Positions 9,979 through 19,189 of a stretch of DNA of 64,000 nt are shown piece by piece. The notes below the pieces were generated by a model. That model was not told the origin of the DNA. It searched no databases and saw only the letters and a list, made by a program, of their open reading frames with translations. The first letter of the stretch is position 1; every line of letters starts with the position of its first letter. The position numbers and the translations under genes are program-made. Source of the DNA: Marinobacter salinisoli (GTDB lineage: Bacteria > Pseudomonadota > Gammaproteobacteria > Pseudomonadales > Oleiphilaceae); assembly GCF_017301335.1 (NCBI RefSeq), contig NZ_CP071247.1:2728001-2792000 (forward strand), in the 5' to 3' direction.

Positions 9979-12311
9979 CCACTGACACCAAAAATGGCCT
10001 TAGGCTCGCCAACGTCAGCCGCCGCCAGTTTCTGATGGGCCTGGCCGGCGCATCCGCGTTTGTTCTTGCCGCACGCTGGGACTGGGTCCAGAGCTCCGAG
10101 AAGCAGGAATACGGGGCAGCTGGCATGCCCGGTGGCTGGACAGACGATCCCAACGTGTTCATTCAAATCGACACCGACGGCGCTGTAACCCTGGTAAACC
10201 ACCGTTCCGAAATGGGCCAAGGCATTCGCACCAGCGTTGTGATGGTGATGGCGGATGAGCTGGGCGCTGACTGGGAGCGGGTCAAGGTGCAACAAGCGGA
10301 AGGCGATCATAGCCGGTACGGCAATCAGAATACCGACGGCTCCCGGAGCATGCGCCACTGGTACCAGCCTTTGCGCCGTGCCGCTGCCGCCGCACGTCAG
10401 ATGCTGGAACGGGCCGCGGCAAATCAGTGGCAGGTGCCGGTCGACGAGGTCAAAACCGGCGTCCACGAGGTAGTACACGTGGCTTCTGGTCGCACGCTCG
10501 GCTTCGGTGAACTGGCAGAGGCAGCTCGCCAACTGGAAGTACCAGAGCGCAGCAAGCTGAATCTGAAAGCCGACGACGCCCTGCGGTTTATCGGCAAGGA
10601 GACAGGACTGATCAACGGTAAGCTGGAGTCCGCTCACCCCAAGGCCATTGACGGTGAGGACATCGTTTCCGGCAAAGCGGTTTTCGGTGCCGATGTCCCG
10701 CTGGATAATCGGCTGTATGCGGTGATTGCGAGGCCCCCCGTCTATGGCGCCAAGCTGAAAAGTTTTGACGACAGCGCAGCACTGAAAGTACCCGGGGTGA
10801 AAAAGGTCATGAAAATTGAGGGCACTGGCCAGCCCGCGGCATTTAAACCCCTGGGTGGCGTTGCGGTCGTGGCGACCAATACCTGGGCAGCGATTCAGGG
10901 CCGCGAAGCGCTGAGTATCGACTGGGATAACGGGCCCGCCGAAGATAACAGTGCTTACACCTCTGGATCTTATCGCGAAGCGCTGGAAAAACGGGCGCAA
11001 TCCCCGGGAAAGATCATTCGTGATGAAGGCGATCTGGACAAGGCTATGAAGGCGGCCGCCAAAAAAGTATCAGCCACCTACTACATGCCCCATATGGCGC
11101 AGGCACCCATGGAGCCGCCGGTCGCCACGGCCCTGGTGCGCAAAGACAAGGCCGAGGTGTGGGGCCCGGTTCAGCACCCCGAGGCCACTCGCAACACCGT
11201 CTCCGAGCGACTGGGTTTCGATCCGGCAAACGTGACTGTCCACGTGACACTGCTCGGTGGTGGCTTCGGCCGGAAATCCAAGCCGGACTTCGCCATTGAG
11301 GCGGCCAGTATCGCTCAGTCCTTTGAGGGCCAGCCGGTAACCCTGCAATGGACCCGCGAAGATGACCTTCAGCACAGCTACTACCACGCGGTTTCGGTAG
11401 ACCACCTGGAGGCCGGGCTGGACGAGAATGGCAAAACGATAGGCTGGTTGCACCGGTCGCTGTCCCCGAGCATTAGCTCACTGTTTGCACCGGATCCGGA
11501 GCACAAGGTCGATTTCGAGCTTGGCATGGGGCTCAATACCACGCCCTTCAATGTGCCTGCGCTGCGGATCGAAAATCCGCCAGCCTCTGCCCATGTTCGT
11601 ATCGGTTGGTTCCGAGCGGTGTATAACCTGCCCCACGCCTGGGCGATTCAGAGTTTCGCCCACGAGCTTTCCGTGGCGGCCGGCAAGGATCACCGTGATT
11701 ACTTGCTCGAACTCCTGGGCGAAGACCGGAAAATACCGAACCCCTCGGTCGGCGACTCCTGGAACTACGGTGAAGATCCCGACATTTACGCCATCAATAC
11801 CGGCCGCATGCGCGGCGTAATTGAGCGCGCCACCGAGGAGGCTGGCTGGGGCAAAGAGCTGCCCAAAGGCCGCGGCATGGGCCTCGCTTTCCATCACAGC
11901 TTTGTCTCCTATACCGCCGTGGTATTCGACGTTGAAGTGGATGACGACGGCATGCTCACCATTCATCGCGCTGACATGGCCTTTGATTGCGGGCCCCAGG
12001 CCAATCCGGAACGGATTCGCTCGCAGATGGAAGGCGCTTGTGTCATGGGGATTGGAATTGCCCTGCAAAGCGAAATCTCTTTTCAGGACGGCGTGGCCCA
12101 GCAAGCCAATTTCGACCGCTATCTGGTACCCCGAATGACCGAGGCGCCGCGGGAGGTAAGAGTTCATCTGGTCAACAATCCGGATGTTCCCATGGGAGGG
12201 GTTGGTGAGCCGGGATTGCCACCGGTGGCGCCGGCCCTGTTGAACGCCATCTACGCCGCAACAGGCAAACGAATCCGAAGCCTGCCGGTGGGGGGCCAAT
12301 TGAAAGCCTGA
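9975..12311 (+). CDS. Isoquinoline 1-oxidoreductase-like molybdopterin subunit (copy 2)
   Basis: 778 residues, same architecture as copy 1: Tat signal (SRRQFLMG), MGQGIRTS, GGGFGRK cofactor loop and the catalytic GGVGEPG near the C-terminus. Paired with an intact [2Fe-2S] subunit, it should form the functional heterodimer. No dedicated cytochrome or XdhC-type maturation gene is next to it, so electron acceptor and insertase are presumably elsewhere. The substrate cannot be read from sequence. A strong terminator follows. Confidence 0.94.
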   Translation: MTTDTKNGLRLANVSRRQFLMGLAGASAFVLAARWDWVQSSEKQEYGAAGMPGGWTDDPNVFIQIDTDGAVTLVNHRSEMGQGIRTSVVMVMADELGADWERVKVQQAEGDHSRYGNQNTDGSRSMRHWYQPLRRAAAAARQMLERAAANQWQVPVDEVKTGVHEVVHVASGRTLGFGELAEAARQLEVPERSKLNLKADDALRFIGKETGLINGKLESAHPKAIDGEDIVSGKAVFGADVPLDNRLYAVIARPPVYGAKLKSFDDSAALKVPGVKKVMKIEGTGQPAAFKPLGGVAVVATNTWAAIQGREALSIDWDNGPAEDNSAYTSGSYREALEKRAQSPGKIIRDEGDLDKAMKAAAKKVSATYYMPHMAQAPMEPPVATALVRKDKAEVWGPVQHPEATRNTVSERLGFDPANVTVHVTLLGGGFGRKSKPDFAIEAASIAQSFEGQPVTLQWTREDDLQHSYYHAVSVDHLEAGLDENGKTIGWLHRSLSPSISSLFAPDPEHKVDFELGMGLNTTPFNVPALRIENPPASAHVRIGWFRAVYNLPHAWAIQSFAHELSVAAGKDHRDYLLELLGEDRKIPNPSVGDSWNYGEDPDIYAINTGRMRGVIERATEEAGWGKELPKGRGMGLAFHHSFVSYTAVVFDVEVDDDGMLTIHRADMAFDCGPQANPERIRSQMEGACVMGIGIALQSEISFQDGVAQQANFDRYLVPRMTEAPREVRVHLVNNPDVPMGGVGEPGLPPVAPALLNAIYAATGKRIRSLPVGGQLKA

Positions 12312-12331
12312 ATAGTTTTGCATCAACTCAG

Positions 12332-12359
12332 CAGGGGCCAGTTGGCCCCTGTTTTTTTA
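12332..12359 (+). terminator. Rho-independent terminator of the oxidoreductase operon
   Basis: Perfect stem CAGGGGCCA / TGGCCCCTG with a 2-base loop, followed by seven T, 20 bases after the stop of the large subunit. Confidence 0.9.
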
Positions 12360-12435
12360 TGCTTACGATAGCTTGCTACCTAGCTGGCCGGTACACTACG
12401 CCATCGCCCTCCATCCACCTGCACTGACGACCGGC

Positions 12436-13383
12436 ATGAACCTGACCACCATCTTCCTGCAAACCCTTGAGACCACCCTGCCCGTGTTTGTCATGGTGTT
12501 TATTGGCCTGGGTTTGCGCCGCATCGGGTGGATCGACGGAACCTTTGTCAACACCGCATCAAGCCTTGTTTTCAAGGGGACCCTGCCAACGCTGGTGTTC
12601 CTTGGAATTATCAGGGCGGATCTGCAAACCACCCTGAACCCCAGTTTGTTACTGTTCTATGCACTCGCAACCCTCGGTGGTTTTGCCCTTGCATGGCTGT
12701 GGGCCATCTGGCGGGTCCGACCCGAGGACCGCGGCGTCTACGTCCAGGGCGCTTTTCGGGGTAACTGCGGCATTGTGGGGCTGGCGCTGGCAGCCAGCCT
12801 GTACGGGGATTATGGGCTCTCGGCCGGCGCCCTGCTGCTCGGGCTGGTGATCGTGGCTTACAACGTGCTATCGGTCATCGTGCTCACGGCCTATCGACCG
12901 GGTCAATCCGCGAGCTGGCGGAAGATTCTGCGAGATATCGCGAGAAATCCGCTCATCCTCTCGGTCATTGTTGCCATCCCATTTGCCTGGTTTGAAGTGC
13001 AGCTGCCAACCTGGGTGTTAACCTCCGGGGACTACTTTGCATCGCTCACTCTGCCGTTGGCGCTGCTGTGCGTCGGCGCCACGATTTCACTCAGTTCGAT
13101 CAGGGCGGACACCGCGACGGCAACCAGCAGCAGCCTGATGAAAATGATCGTTCTGCCCGTTCTGTGTACCGGCGCCGCCTGGCTACTCGGGTTTCGTGGC
13201 GAACAACTGGGCCTGATGTTTACCTTTTTTGCGAGCCCGACTGCGGCCGCGAGTTTCGTAATGGTCAAGGCCCTCGGAGGCAACGAACGTCTGGCTGCTA
13301 ATATCATTGCGCTGTCGACCCTGATGGCCAGTGTGACCGTGACTCTTGGGGTATTTGCTCTGCGAAGCGCCGGGATGATTTAG
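12436..13383 (+). CDS. AEC-family (auxin efflux carrier-like) transporter
   Basis: 315-residue membrane protein with about ten hydrophobic segments in two halves (for example VFVMVFIGLGLRRIGW, LILSVIVAIPFAWFEV, LPLALLCVGATISL). This is the pattern of AEC/membrane-transport-family permeases, which export or import carboxylates and other small molecules; substrate unknown. ATG 12436 (MNLTTIF) is preferred over an upstream TTG because the family begins just before the first helix. The stop overlaps the convergent kinase gene by 4 bases. Confidence 0.88.
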   Translation: MNLTTIFLQTLETTLPVFVMVFIGLGLRRIGWIDGTFVNTASSLVFKGTLPTLVFLGIIRADLQTTLNPSLLLFYALATLGGFALAWLWAIWRVRPEDRGVYVQGAFRGNCGIVGLALAASLYGDYGLSAGALLLGLVIVAYNVLSVIVLTAYRPGQSASWRKILRDIARNPLILSVIVAIPFAWFEVQLPTWVLTSGDYFASLTLPLALLCVGATISLSSIRADTATATSSSLMKMIVLPVLCTGAAWLLGFRGEQLGLMFTFFASPTAAASFVMVKALGGNERLAANIIALSTLMASVTVTLGVFALRSAGMI

Positions 13384-14204
13384 CCGGCGATCCGTTCGAT
13401 CACGGCAAAGCCACGCTCACATCCGGACAGATAGCCGGCACCGAACAGATTGTAGTGATTCAGATAGTGGTAGAGGTTGTAGATGTCACGTTTCCGGGGG
13501 TAAACCTCAGTGCGCGGGTTGATACGGTCATAGGCTTGATAAAACGCCGCCCCAAAACCGCTGAACATTTCGGTCATCGCCAGATCCGCTTCCCGATCCC
13601 CGCAATACACTGCTGGATCGATGAGCCACGGCCCATCGTCATCAAACAGGACATTGCCGTTCCAAAGGTCGCCGTGTAGCAAACTTGGCTGCGCACAATG
13701 CGTATCGAACCAAGCCGCCAACTCAACGCCATAGCGATCGAGCGACTCGCTGAACCGCTGCCGGAGGGTCGAATTACGGATTCTTCCAACCTGGAAACTC
13801 AGCCGCTGGTGGACAAAAAACGTACCCCAGGTCTGATGCCAGCCATTGGGCTGAGGCGCCAAACCGATGTAGTTATCGCGATGCCAGCCATACCGCGTTT
13901 GCTTAATGTGGTGTAATCGCGCCAAACCCTCGCCCAGCAAACGCAGGGACTCCTCCCGCGCCGGGCGGGAACCTATCGCCGTCATTGCCAGCTCTCTGTG
14001 ACTAACAGAAAACACCTCGGGAATTCGCAGCGCTGAGACACCAGCCAATTGCAGGGCCGAGCGCAGGCTTTCCAGTCCTTCGGCTTCACACATCAATGCA
14101 TCTGAATAACCGCTGGTATTGGCTTTCAGGTGTCGTCCTGCCATCACGGCGCTGCCCCCTTGAGTCACTCGCATCAGCGAACTACAGTCGTTATAGCGTG
14201 ACAT
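13380..14204 (-). CDS. Fructosamine kinase family protein
   Basis: Aminoglycoside-phosphotransferase-fold kinase of the fructosamine/ketosamine-3-kinase family, which phosphorylates sugars on glycated amines or proteins to aid their removal. The kinase motifs are clear: the catalytic loop HGDLWNGNVLF and the metal-binding WLIDPAVYCGDREADLAM, with the family's TWGTFFVHQRL upstream. The N-terminus is short: the usual ATP-loop reads VTQGGSAV and the start is uncertain. ATG 14204 leaves 22 bases to the divergent acyP; earlier ATGs would overlap it. Confidence 0.88.
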   Translation of the reverse strand: MSRYNDCSSLMRVTQGGSAVMAGRHLKANTSGYSDALMCEAEGLESLRSALQLAGVSALRIPEVFSVSHRELAMTAIGSRPAREESLRLLGEGLARLHHIKQTRYGWHRDNYIGLAPQPNGWHQTWGTFFVHQRLSFQVGRIRNSTLRQRFSESLDRYGVELAAWFDTHCAQPSLLHGDLWNGNVLFDDDGPWLIDPAVYCGDREADLAMTEMFSGFGAAFYQAYDRINPRTEVYPRKRDIYNLYHYLNHYNLFGAGYLSGCERGFAVIERIAG

Positions 14205-14226
14205 CCACTGGCCAGGGGAACAAATC

Positions 14227-14505
14227 ATGGCAAACAAGCGCTGGACGCTGATTATCTCGGGCAAGGTTCAGGGGGTGTATTACCGCGCCTCGACCGAATC
14301 GACGGCTAACGAAATCGGCGTGACTGGATACGCAAGGAATTTGCCCGATGGCCGTGTTGAAGTTGTTGCCGAAGGCACCGAAGAGCAATTAGGCAAGCTG
14401 CGGGCCTGGTGTCAGAAAGGGCCGCCCGACGCTCGGGTCGAGGATATCGAAATGGCTGAACAGGTCGCCACCGGAGCGTTCTCGGGCTTTGGAATTCGAC
14501 GCTAA
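14227..14505 (+). CDS. acyP: Acylphosphatase
   Basis: 92-residue enzyme hydrolysing acyl phosphates. Both signatures are present: GKVQGVYYR with the catalytic Arg and GYARNLPDGRVEVVAEG with the catalytic Asn. Length and start are standard. A terminator follows, and then the tRNA-Ser fragment marking the left end of the genomic island; before integration acyP would have been next to tRNA-Ser. Confidence 0.96.
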   Translation: MANKRWTLIISGKVQGVYYRASTESTANEIGVTGYARNLPDGRVEVVAEGTEEQLGKLRAWCQKGPPDARVEDIEMAEQVATGAFSGFGIRR

Positions 14506-14556
14506 ATCAGCACGATGGCGCCAGCCGGCGTCCTTCTCGGTGACTTGTCAGCAAAT

Positions 14557-14587
14557 AAAAAACCCCGCCATTTCTGACGGGGTTTTT
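14557..14587 (+). terminator. Terminator after acyP
   Basis: Stem AAAAACCCCG / CGGGGTTTTT with a 10-base interior, followed by T-rich sequence; A-run on the other side makes it potentially bidirectional. It ends 1 base before the 38-bp attachment repeat. Confidence 0.85.
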
Positions 14588-14588
14588 A

Positions 14589-14626
14589 ATTGGCGGAGAG
14601 GGAGGGATTCGAACCCTCGATACGCT
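14589..14626. repeat. Left attachment repeat of the genomic island (tRNA-Ser 3' end)
   Basis: 38 bases identical to 37813-37850: the T-arm, 3' acceptor strand and CCA of tRNA-Ser(GGA) plus 2 flanking bases. Begins ATTGGCGGAGAGG and ends GATACGCT. This is the copy separated from the rest of the tRNA gene, marking the distal end of the integrated element. Confidence 0.95.
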
Positions 14627-14686
14627 CTCGGCTTCGAAGGCCACAACCTTCCTAACCAATTGAATTTCTGAGATTTTTGTCCGCCA
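14591..14686 (-). pseudogene. tRNA-like sequence at the island's distal end
   Basis: Reading the minus strand, the tRNA-Ser 3' fragment is preceded by sequence that also looks like a tRNA: a D-arm-like TTC-AATTGGTTAG-GAA and a 7-base loop CTTCGAA (U33, UCG, A37) closed by GGC/GCC, then the real T-arm and CCA. No convincing 5' acceptor strand exists; TGGCGGA instead pairs with TCCGCCA including the CCA. It is probably not a working tRNA, but may record an attachment site derived from another tRNA. Confidence 0.45.
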
Positions 14687-15638
14687 CCTTTACCCTAGAC
14701 GACGGTAAATAACCGAAAGTTGTCAGTGCCAATGACAATAGTGCAACACCCCGTCGCCGTCAACGAAAAATGAACACCGATAGGCTCCGTTCGGGTCCAA
14801 ATTATCGAGACAATTTTCTAAGGTGATGCAAATAAGCTTTATACCACATCACCGGAAAACGAGATTTAGTAAAAAGCCGAATATCAATCGCCAAATTGTT
14901 ATCCAACAACTATCCGAACTCCATTTGTAACAGTTTGCACAAGCGTTTTTTTATATAAAAAAAGATAATATTTTTGGTCTCACCTTAATTTTTACTAATT
15001 CTAACAACTGAAGCTCTGCCTTAGGCCTTTCCCTTCTTCATAAATTCTGCTAAAATGATTTTTAGTCTTTAAATTCAGATACTTACGAAAAACAATGAGC
15101 TATTCAAACAGACCTCAACACCTAACCTTGCCCCTGCCGCGAAGCGGGCCCTCATCATATATTTTTGAATACAAATAAAGAGAAAAATTTGAAAAATTTT
15201 TCTCTAAGAAAATGCCACTTTTTTGTTTTTCCTTGACACGCTTCCGATTGAAAAACGTAAAATCACACTCGCTCACCAATCGTCCCACAAAGCCCGCTTT
15301 TCCTCTTCAATCTGCAAGCGATCGAATTCTGAATGATACTCTAGAAATTCTCTCGATCCGGGAGGAAAAGGATTCTCATCAATCGACAAACCATTCCTCC
15401 AATCTTGTTGCGCTTGAGCAATAGGTGAATATTTTTCTTTTGCCAATTATGTCACCAGTGAAATGAGATATAGATTTTCCTCAGGCCCACCGCTCGCCAT
15501 CTAAAATATATAGGAGAATATCGTCAGGAACTCAAAGCCACCTATACATACTGAGGAAAAGCCCTACACCTCTCGATCGCGAACTGGAACTTGGCCCTAA
15601 CTAACAAGAAACGCTATTACGTACTCTGCGATGGGGCC
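14687..15638. other. AT-rich island region without a recognised gene
   Basis: About 950 bases, strongly AT-rich, with many A and T runs. Short open frames here (for example 15212-15424) lack ribosome sites and family-like features. A perfect hairpin lies at 15179-15205. It probably contains promoters for the helicase gene, but I cannot place one with confidence. Confidence 0.6.
15179..15205. repeat. Perfect 12-bp A/T-rich hairpin
   Basis: AGAGAAAAATTT, loop GAA, then AAATTTTTCTCT. It could serve as a weak bidirectional terminator or a protein-binding inverted repeat; no gene end lies close by. Confidence 0.6.
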
Positions 15639-18383
15639 ATGGATACGTTAAATAATGGGACCTTACGGCCAATGGAAGAAAAGACGGTTGTTTTTAACGA
15701 AGCACAACAATCTGTCGTCGACCTAAGTGACGGCTGGCATGCTTGTCAGGCGCCTGCGGGCAGTGGCAAAACCGAAATCTTGACAGAACGCGTAAGAAAG
15801 GCGCTTGAAGACGGCCTTCCACCTTCAAAAATGCTTTGCATTACGTTCACAAACCGCGCGGCGCGTTCCATGATAGAGCGAGTAACTGCACGAATGGGTG
15901 AACGTACCAAAAATGTCTTTATTGGAAATACCCACGCTTTTGCCCTGCGGTTTCTTGAGGAAAACGGATGCTTGCCACGGACCGCCTCATTAATTGAAGC
16001 ATCCACCGAAACAACTCTGTGGAAGAATGCCCACAAACGCACTAAGGAGCGCCTTAGAGATCTGGGCGATGATGCTTGCCAAGAAATATTAGCGCCATTC
16101 ATAAAGCGCCTGGAAAGCCTAATTCAGGCACCATTCAACGCCACATCTAAACACATAGAGCGCGTGTTTTGGTACGCCGAAAAAACCGAATGGGACGCCT
16201 GGAATCTTCGCAGTATTGCAAGCCTTCTCAAAACGGTCCTTGATCCTCGATTGCCGCCCAACATTGACAGCCTGCGCGAGCATACTAAATCCCGCCTACA
16301 GGTTGTTGACGCTAATATCTCTGAGAATGACCTTGGGCTTGCCTCCGCATTAGCACTAATGATCTGGGACCAATATGAGCAAGAAAAGCGCGAACTAGCT
16401 TTTTATGATTTTGATGACTTGCTCGTACTCGCATACAAAAAGCTTAGCTCTCCCGAGCCCTGCAAACTCAGAGGATTTACCTGGGCGCAGATTGATGAAG
16501 CTCAGGATCTGTCTCCAATTCAATGGATGATTCTCAAGGCGGCCCTCGCTCCCAATGCCCATGTGTTATTACTTGGCGACCTTGCACAATCTATTTATCG
16601 CTTCCTAGGTGCCAGCATCGAAGTAACAGAACATGAATTCGGCCATTCTATCTATACTCTCAGTGAGAATTATCGAAGTCCCGCTAACCTTGTTAATGCT
16701 GCGAATATCTTGCGCTCCACATTTCTCGGCGACTCATCAATCTCAACTTCAGTTCACCCAACAAACCCAACCGCAATGGTTTTGGTAACCCGAAGATTTG
16801 AGACCGAAACCCGGGACTTACTGATTAAACATGCATATAAGGTCACTCGAATTGACAACATAAACGCCGCCTTTCTGTGTCCGTCTAACCAAGGCGTAAC
16901 GAACTGCTCAGACTCCTTGGCCGCAAAAGGAATCGACCATTTCACTGTCGGAAAAAACGATTTATTCACCAAAAGGCCTGCTTTGGATTTTCTCGCATTC
17001 ATATCAGTACTACATAACCCGAGAAACCGCCTTGCATGGTCGAGATTGTTTTGGCGGTTCGGCGACCTTTCGAAAATCCCTTTGGCCGAGAGAAATAACT
17101 ACCCCCCCTTGCTCGCATCAGCCCATTTATCTGCAAAACTCGCAAAAAACGGCAGCGAACTGAGGGACTTTTTAGTCCCGGATGTAAAACATCATTATCT
17201 AGCACAATTTTTAAATCATGCGAATCGTACCGTTACCTATTTTGATACTGAAACCACGGGGCTAGATCCGAATAAGGATTCAATAATTCAATTAGCCGGA
17301 GTAAAAATAAAGAGAGGAGAAGTTCGCAAAGAAATTGACCTTTATTGCAAAACGAATACGCCACTTGGCAACAGTGTCGAAGTGCACGGAATCACGCCAG
17401 ATATATTAAACGAGAAGGGTAAGGAGATAGAGTCTCAGATCTACCACTTCTTACAGTTCAACGCGTCGCGTCCACTCGTTGCACACAATCTTCCGTTTGA
17501 TGACGCAATGCTTCGACACCACCTGAAGAAACACTTCCCTCAAGCGTACTCTGCCTACAAAAAACTCCCCAAATATTGCACTCTCGACCTTGCCCGCCGC
17601 TTCTTTCCTGAACTCCCTTCTCACAAGTTAGGCTGGCTCCTCACCCATTTTGGATTAGAAGGCGAAAACTCACATAACGCCCTTGATGATGTGAAAGCAG
17701 GATCCGCTCTGATGGCGAAATTGGCCGAAACCGCGGAATCACACCTCGTAGAAATTTCGGAAATTACTAAACCATACGCCGACTCACTTCAACGGTTCAG
17801 CGATCGTTTTTCTACGCTTTACGCCCAGGCAACGGAAATGATCCAGGATGAAGTTGAAGTAAACATCAAAAATCTTATTGACCTTTATTTCAGTCATGTC
17901 GAAAAACTTTCTAACATCGACTATGACGACGTTGACAAGAAAGAGCTAATAACGAAGCTCATACGTCATGCTGAACAATCGTTTGAGCCAGCCCCATTGC
18001 GCGATTACCTCCAAGTAGCCATGCCATTTTATCAAACGGCGAAAGAGTCAGACTTGATAACAAAACTAGATCGACTTGTAGTGAGCACCATTCACCGATC
18101 GAAGGGGCTAGAGTTCGATTGTGTTCTGATCCCAAACGCAGTTGAGGCGAGCATTCCAAGCTACAGAATAATGGAACAATGCAAATCCCACTCTGAGAAG
18201 CACGCCGAAGAAGGAAGACACTTACTTAAGGAGCAAGCAAGACTTTTTTACGTCGCTTTTACCCGCGCCAAACATCAAGTTGTCGTTGGCTCACATCGCA
18301 AACAGATGATCAAAGGAAAAACTTTTGACCGCTACCTTACCCGCTACATGAATCCAATCGTGGCTTTCTTTGAAAAATATTAA
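15639..18383 (+). CDS. UvrD-type superfamily 1 helicase with inserted DnaQ-like exonuclease domain
   Basis: About 914 residues. Positions here count from the upstream TTG at 15591. Helicase motifs: Q-motif FNEAQQ (35-40), Walker A APAGSGKTE (54-62), motif Ia FTNRAA, motif II IDEAQD (301-306), motif III GDLAQSIYRFLGA, motif IV region ENYRSP. Then comes a DEDDh exonuclease (FDTETTGLD 551-559, AHNLPFDD 631-638, SHNALDDVKAG about 694-704), followed by helicase motif V (STIHRSKGLEFD) and VI (LFYVAFTRAK). The exonuclease therefore sits inside the second helicase half. This suits unwinding coupled to 3'-5' degradation of DNA. It stands alone in the island; start choice (TTG 15591, ATG 15639 or ATG 15672) is uncertain. 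Confidence 0.9.
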   Translation: MDTLNNGTLRPMEEKTVVFNEAQQSVVDLSDGWHACQAPAGSGKTEILTERVRKALEDGLPPSKMLCITFTNRAARSMIERVTARMGERTKNVFIGNTHAFALRFLEENGCLPRTASLIEASTETTLWKNAHKRTKERLRDLGDDACQEILAPFIKRLESLIQAPFNATSKHIERVFWYAEKTEWDAWNLRSIASLLKTVLDPRLPPNIDSLREHTKSRLQVVDANISENDLGLASALALMIWDQYEQEKRELAFYDFDDLLVLAYKKLSSPEPCKLRGFTWAQIDEAQDLSPIQWMILKAALAPNAHVLLLGDLAQSIYRFLGASIEVTEHEFGHSIYTLSENYRSPANLVNAANILRSTFLGDSSISTSVHPTNPTAMVLVTRRFETETRDLLIKHAYKVTRIDNINAAFLCPSNQGVTNCSDSLAAKGIDHFTVGKNDLFTKRPALDFLAFISVLHNPRNRLAWSRLFWRFGDLSKIPLAERNNYPPLLASAHLSAKLAKNGSELRDFLVPDVKHHYLAQFLNHANRTVTYFDTETTGLDPNKDSIIQLAGVKIKRGEVRKEIDLYCKTNTPLGNSVEVHGITPDILNEKGKEIESQIYHFLQFNASRPLVAHNLPFDDAMLRHHLKKHFPQAYSAYKKLPKYCTLDLARRFFPELPSHKLGWLLTHFGLEGENSHNALDDVKAGSALMAKLAETAESHLVEISEITKPYADSLQRFSDRFSTLYAQATEMIQDEVEVNIKNLIDLYFSHVEKLSNIDYDDVDKKELITKLIRHAEQSFEPAPLRDYLQVAMPFYQTAKESDLITKLDRLVVSTIHRSKGLEFDCVLIPNAVEASIPSYRIMEQCKSHSEKHAEEGRHLLKEQARLFYVAFTRAKHQVVVGSHRKQMIKGKTFDRYLTRYMNPIVAFFEKY

Positions 18384-19189
18384 AGAAAGACCATATGCTC
18401 CACCCAAGCCTTTAAGATTTTCGCGAACTTACCAAATAACGCCTCAAGCACCGAAGCTCACATCATGGCCAGCCGCGTGGCGCGACATCATATTTGGATC
18501 ACCTCACATCAAGGCTTCAGGCATATCCCAAAACAAAAGAACCTAACTGCCCTCATGCCTTGCTCTGGGCCCAGCAACCCTTTTAGCGACTACGCTGCGA
18601 AAGGTGAGTCTGAGCCCCATCCAGCTAAATATTGATCCTGAGCGAGCCTATCGATGGAGCAAGTTGGTTCATTGTCACCACGCAGGCACCAATGAGGTTG
18701 GGCACCGTACGCCTACGCACACTCAGAACAAATGAAGCACAAGGCTTTTATCCCCAAACCACTTTTCAAGCTGAGCTGGGATCGCGAAGTTCAGTTTTTT
18801 TGATCTAACATTTGCTCGTTATTAGATTCATACCACCAATTAAAATATTACCAAAACACACTCCACCAAATGCACCAAAACAACAATTAAATGAAATAAA
18901 ATTTGACATAATAAGATTAACCTATTGTTAAAAATACACCTTCATTAGCAGAGAAATATTTAACCATTTAAAATAAAAGCATTTAGCATTTAATCGCATG
19001 CGCCTGATTATATGACAAAAAATATCATCAGATATTTTATAAGATAGTATAACCTGAACGATCTTTCAAAATATCTATCCATTGTTTTCTTGCCATTCCA
19101 ATCAAGCCCATTAACCTAGCCATTACCGTATAGGCAAGGTCCTCAAGAATTGGGGCAATTAAAATTGAAAAAAACCATAGGTGAAAGCA
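18384..19189. other. Intergenic region between helicase and nuclease genes
   Basis: About 800 bases with no credible open frame. The first 400 bases are of mixed composition and look like decayed coding sequence. The last 300 are very AT-rich and probably hold the promoter of the downstream gene. The gap argues against a simple two-gene operon. Confidence 0.6.

Noticed and set aside
9921..12326. Long open frames opposite the large oxidoreductase subunit
   Set aside because: Antisense shadows of a strongly conserved gene with clear catalytic motifs.
14489..14671. Open frame across the left tRNA fragment
   Set aside because: Translation of a tRNA remnant and its flank; no ribosome site, and residues like RRGRDSNPRYAL are typical of misread tRNA genes.
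15124..18495. Weakly similar GCCGCG..CATCATAT stretches on both sides of the helicase gene
   Set aside because: Too short and too divergent to call a flanking repeat.
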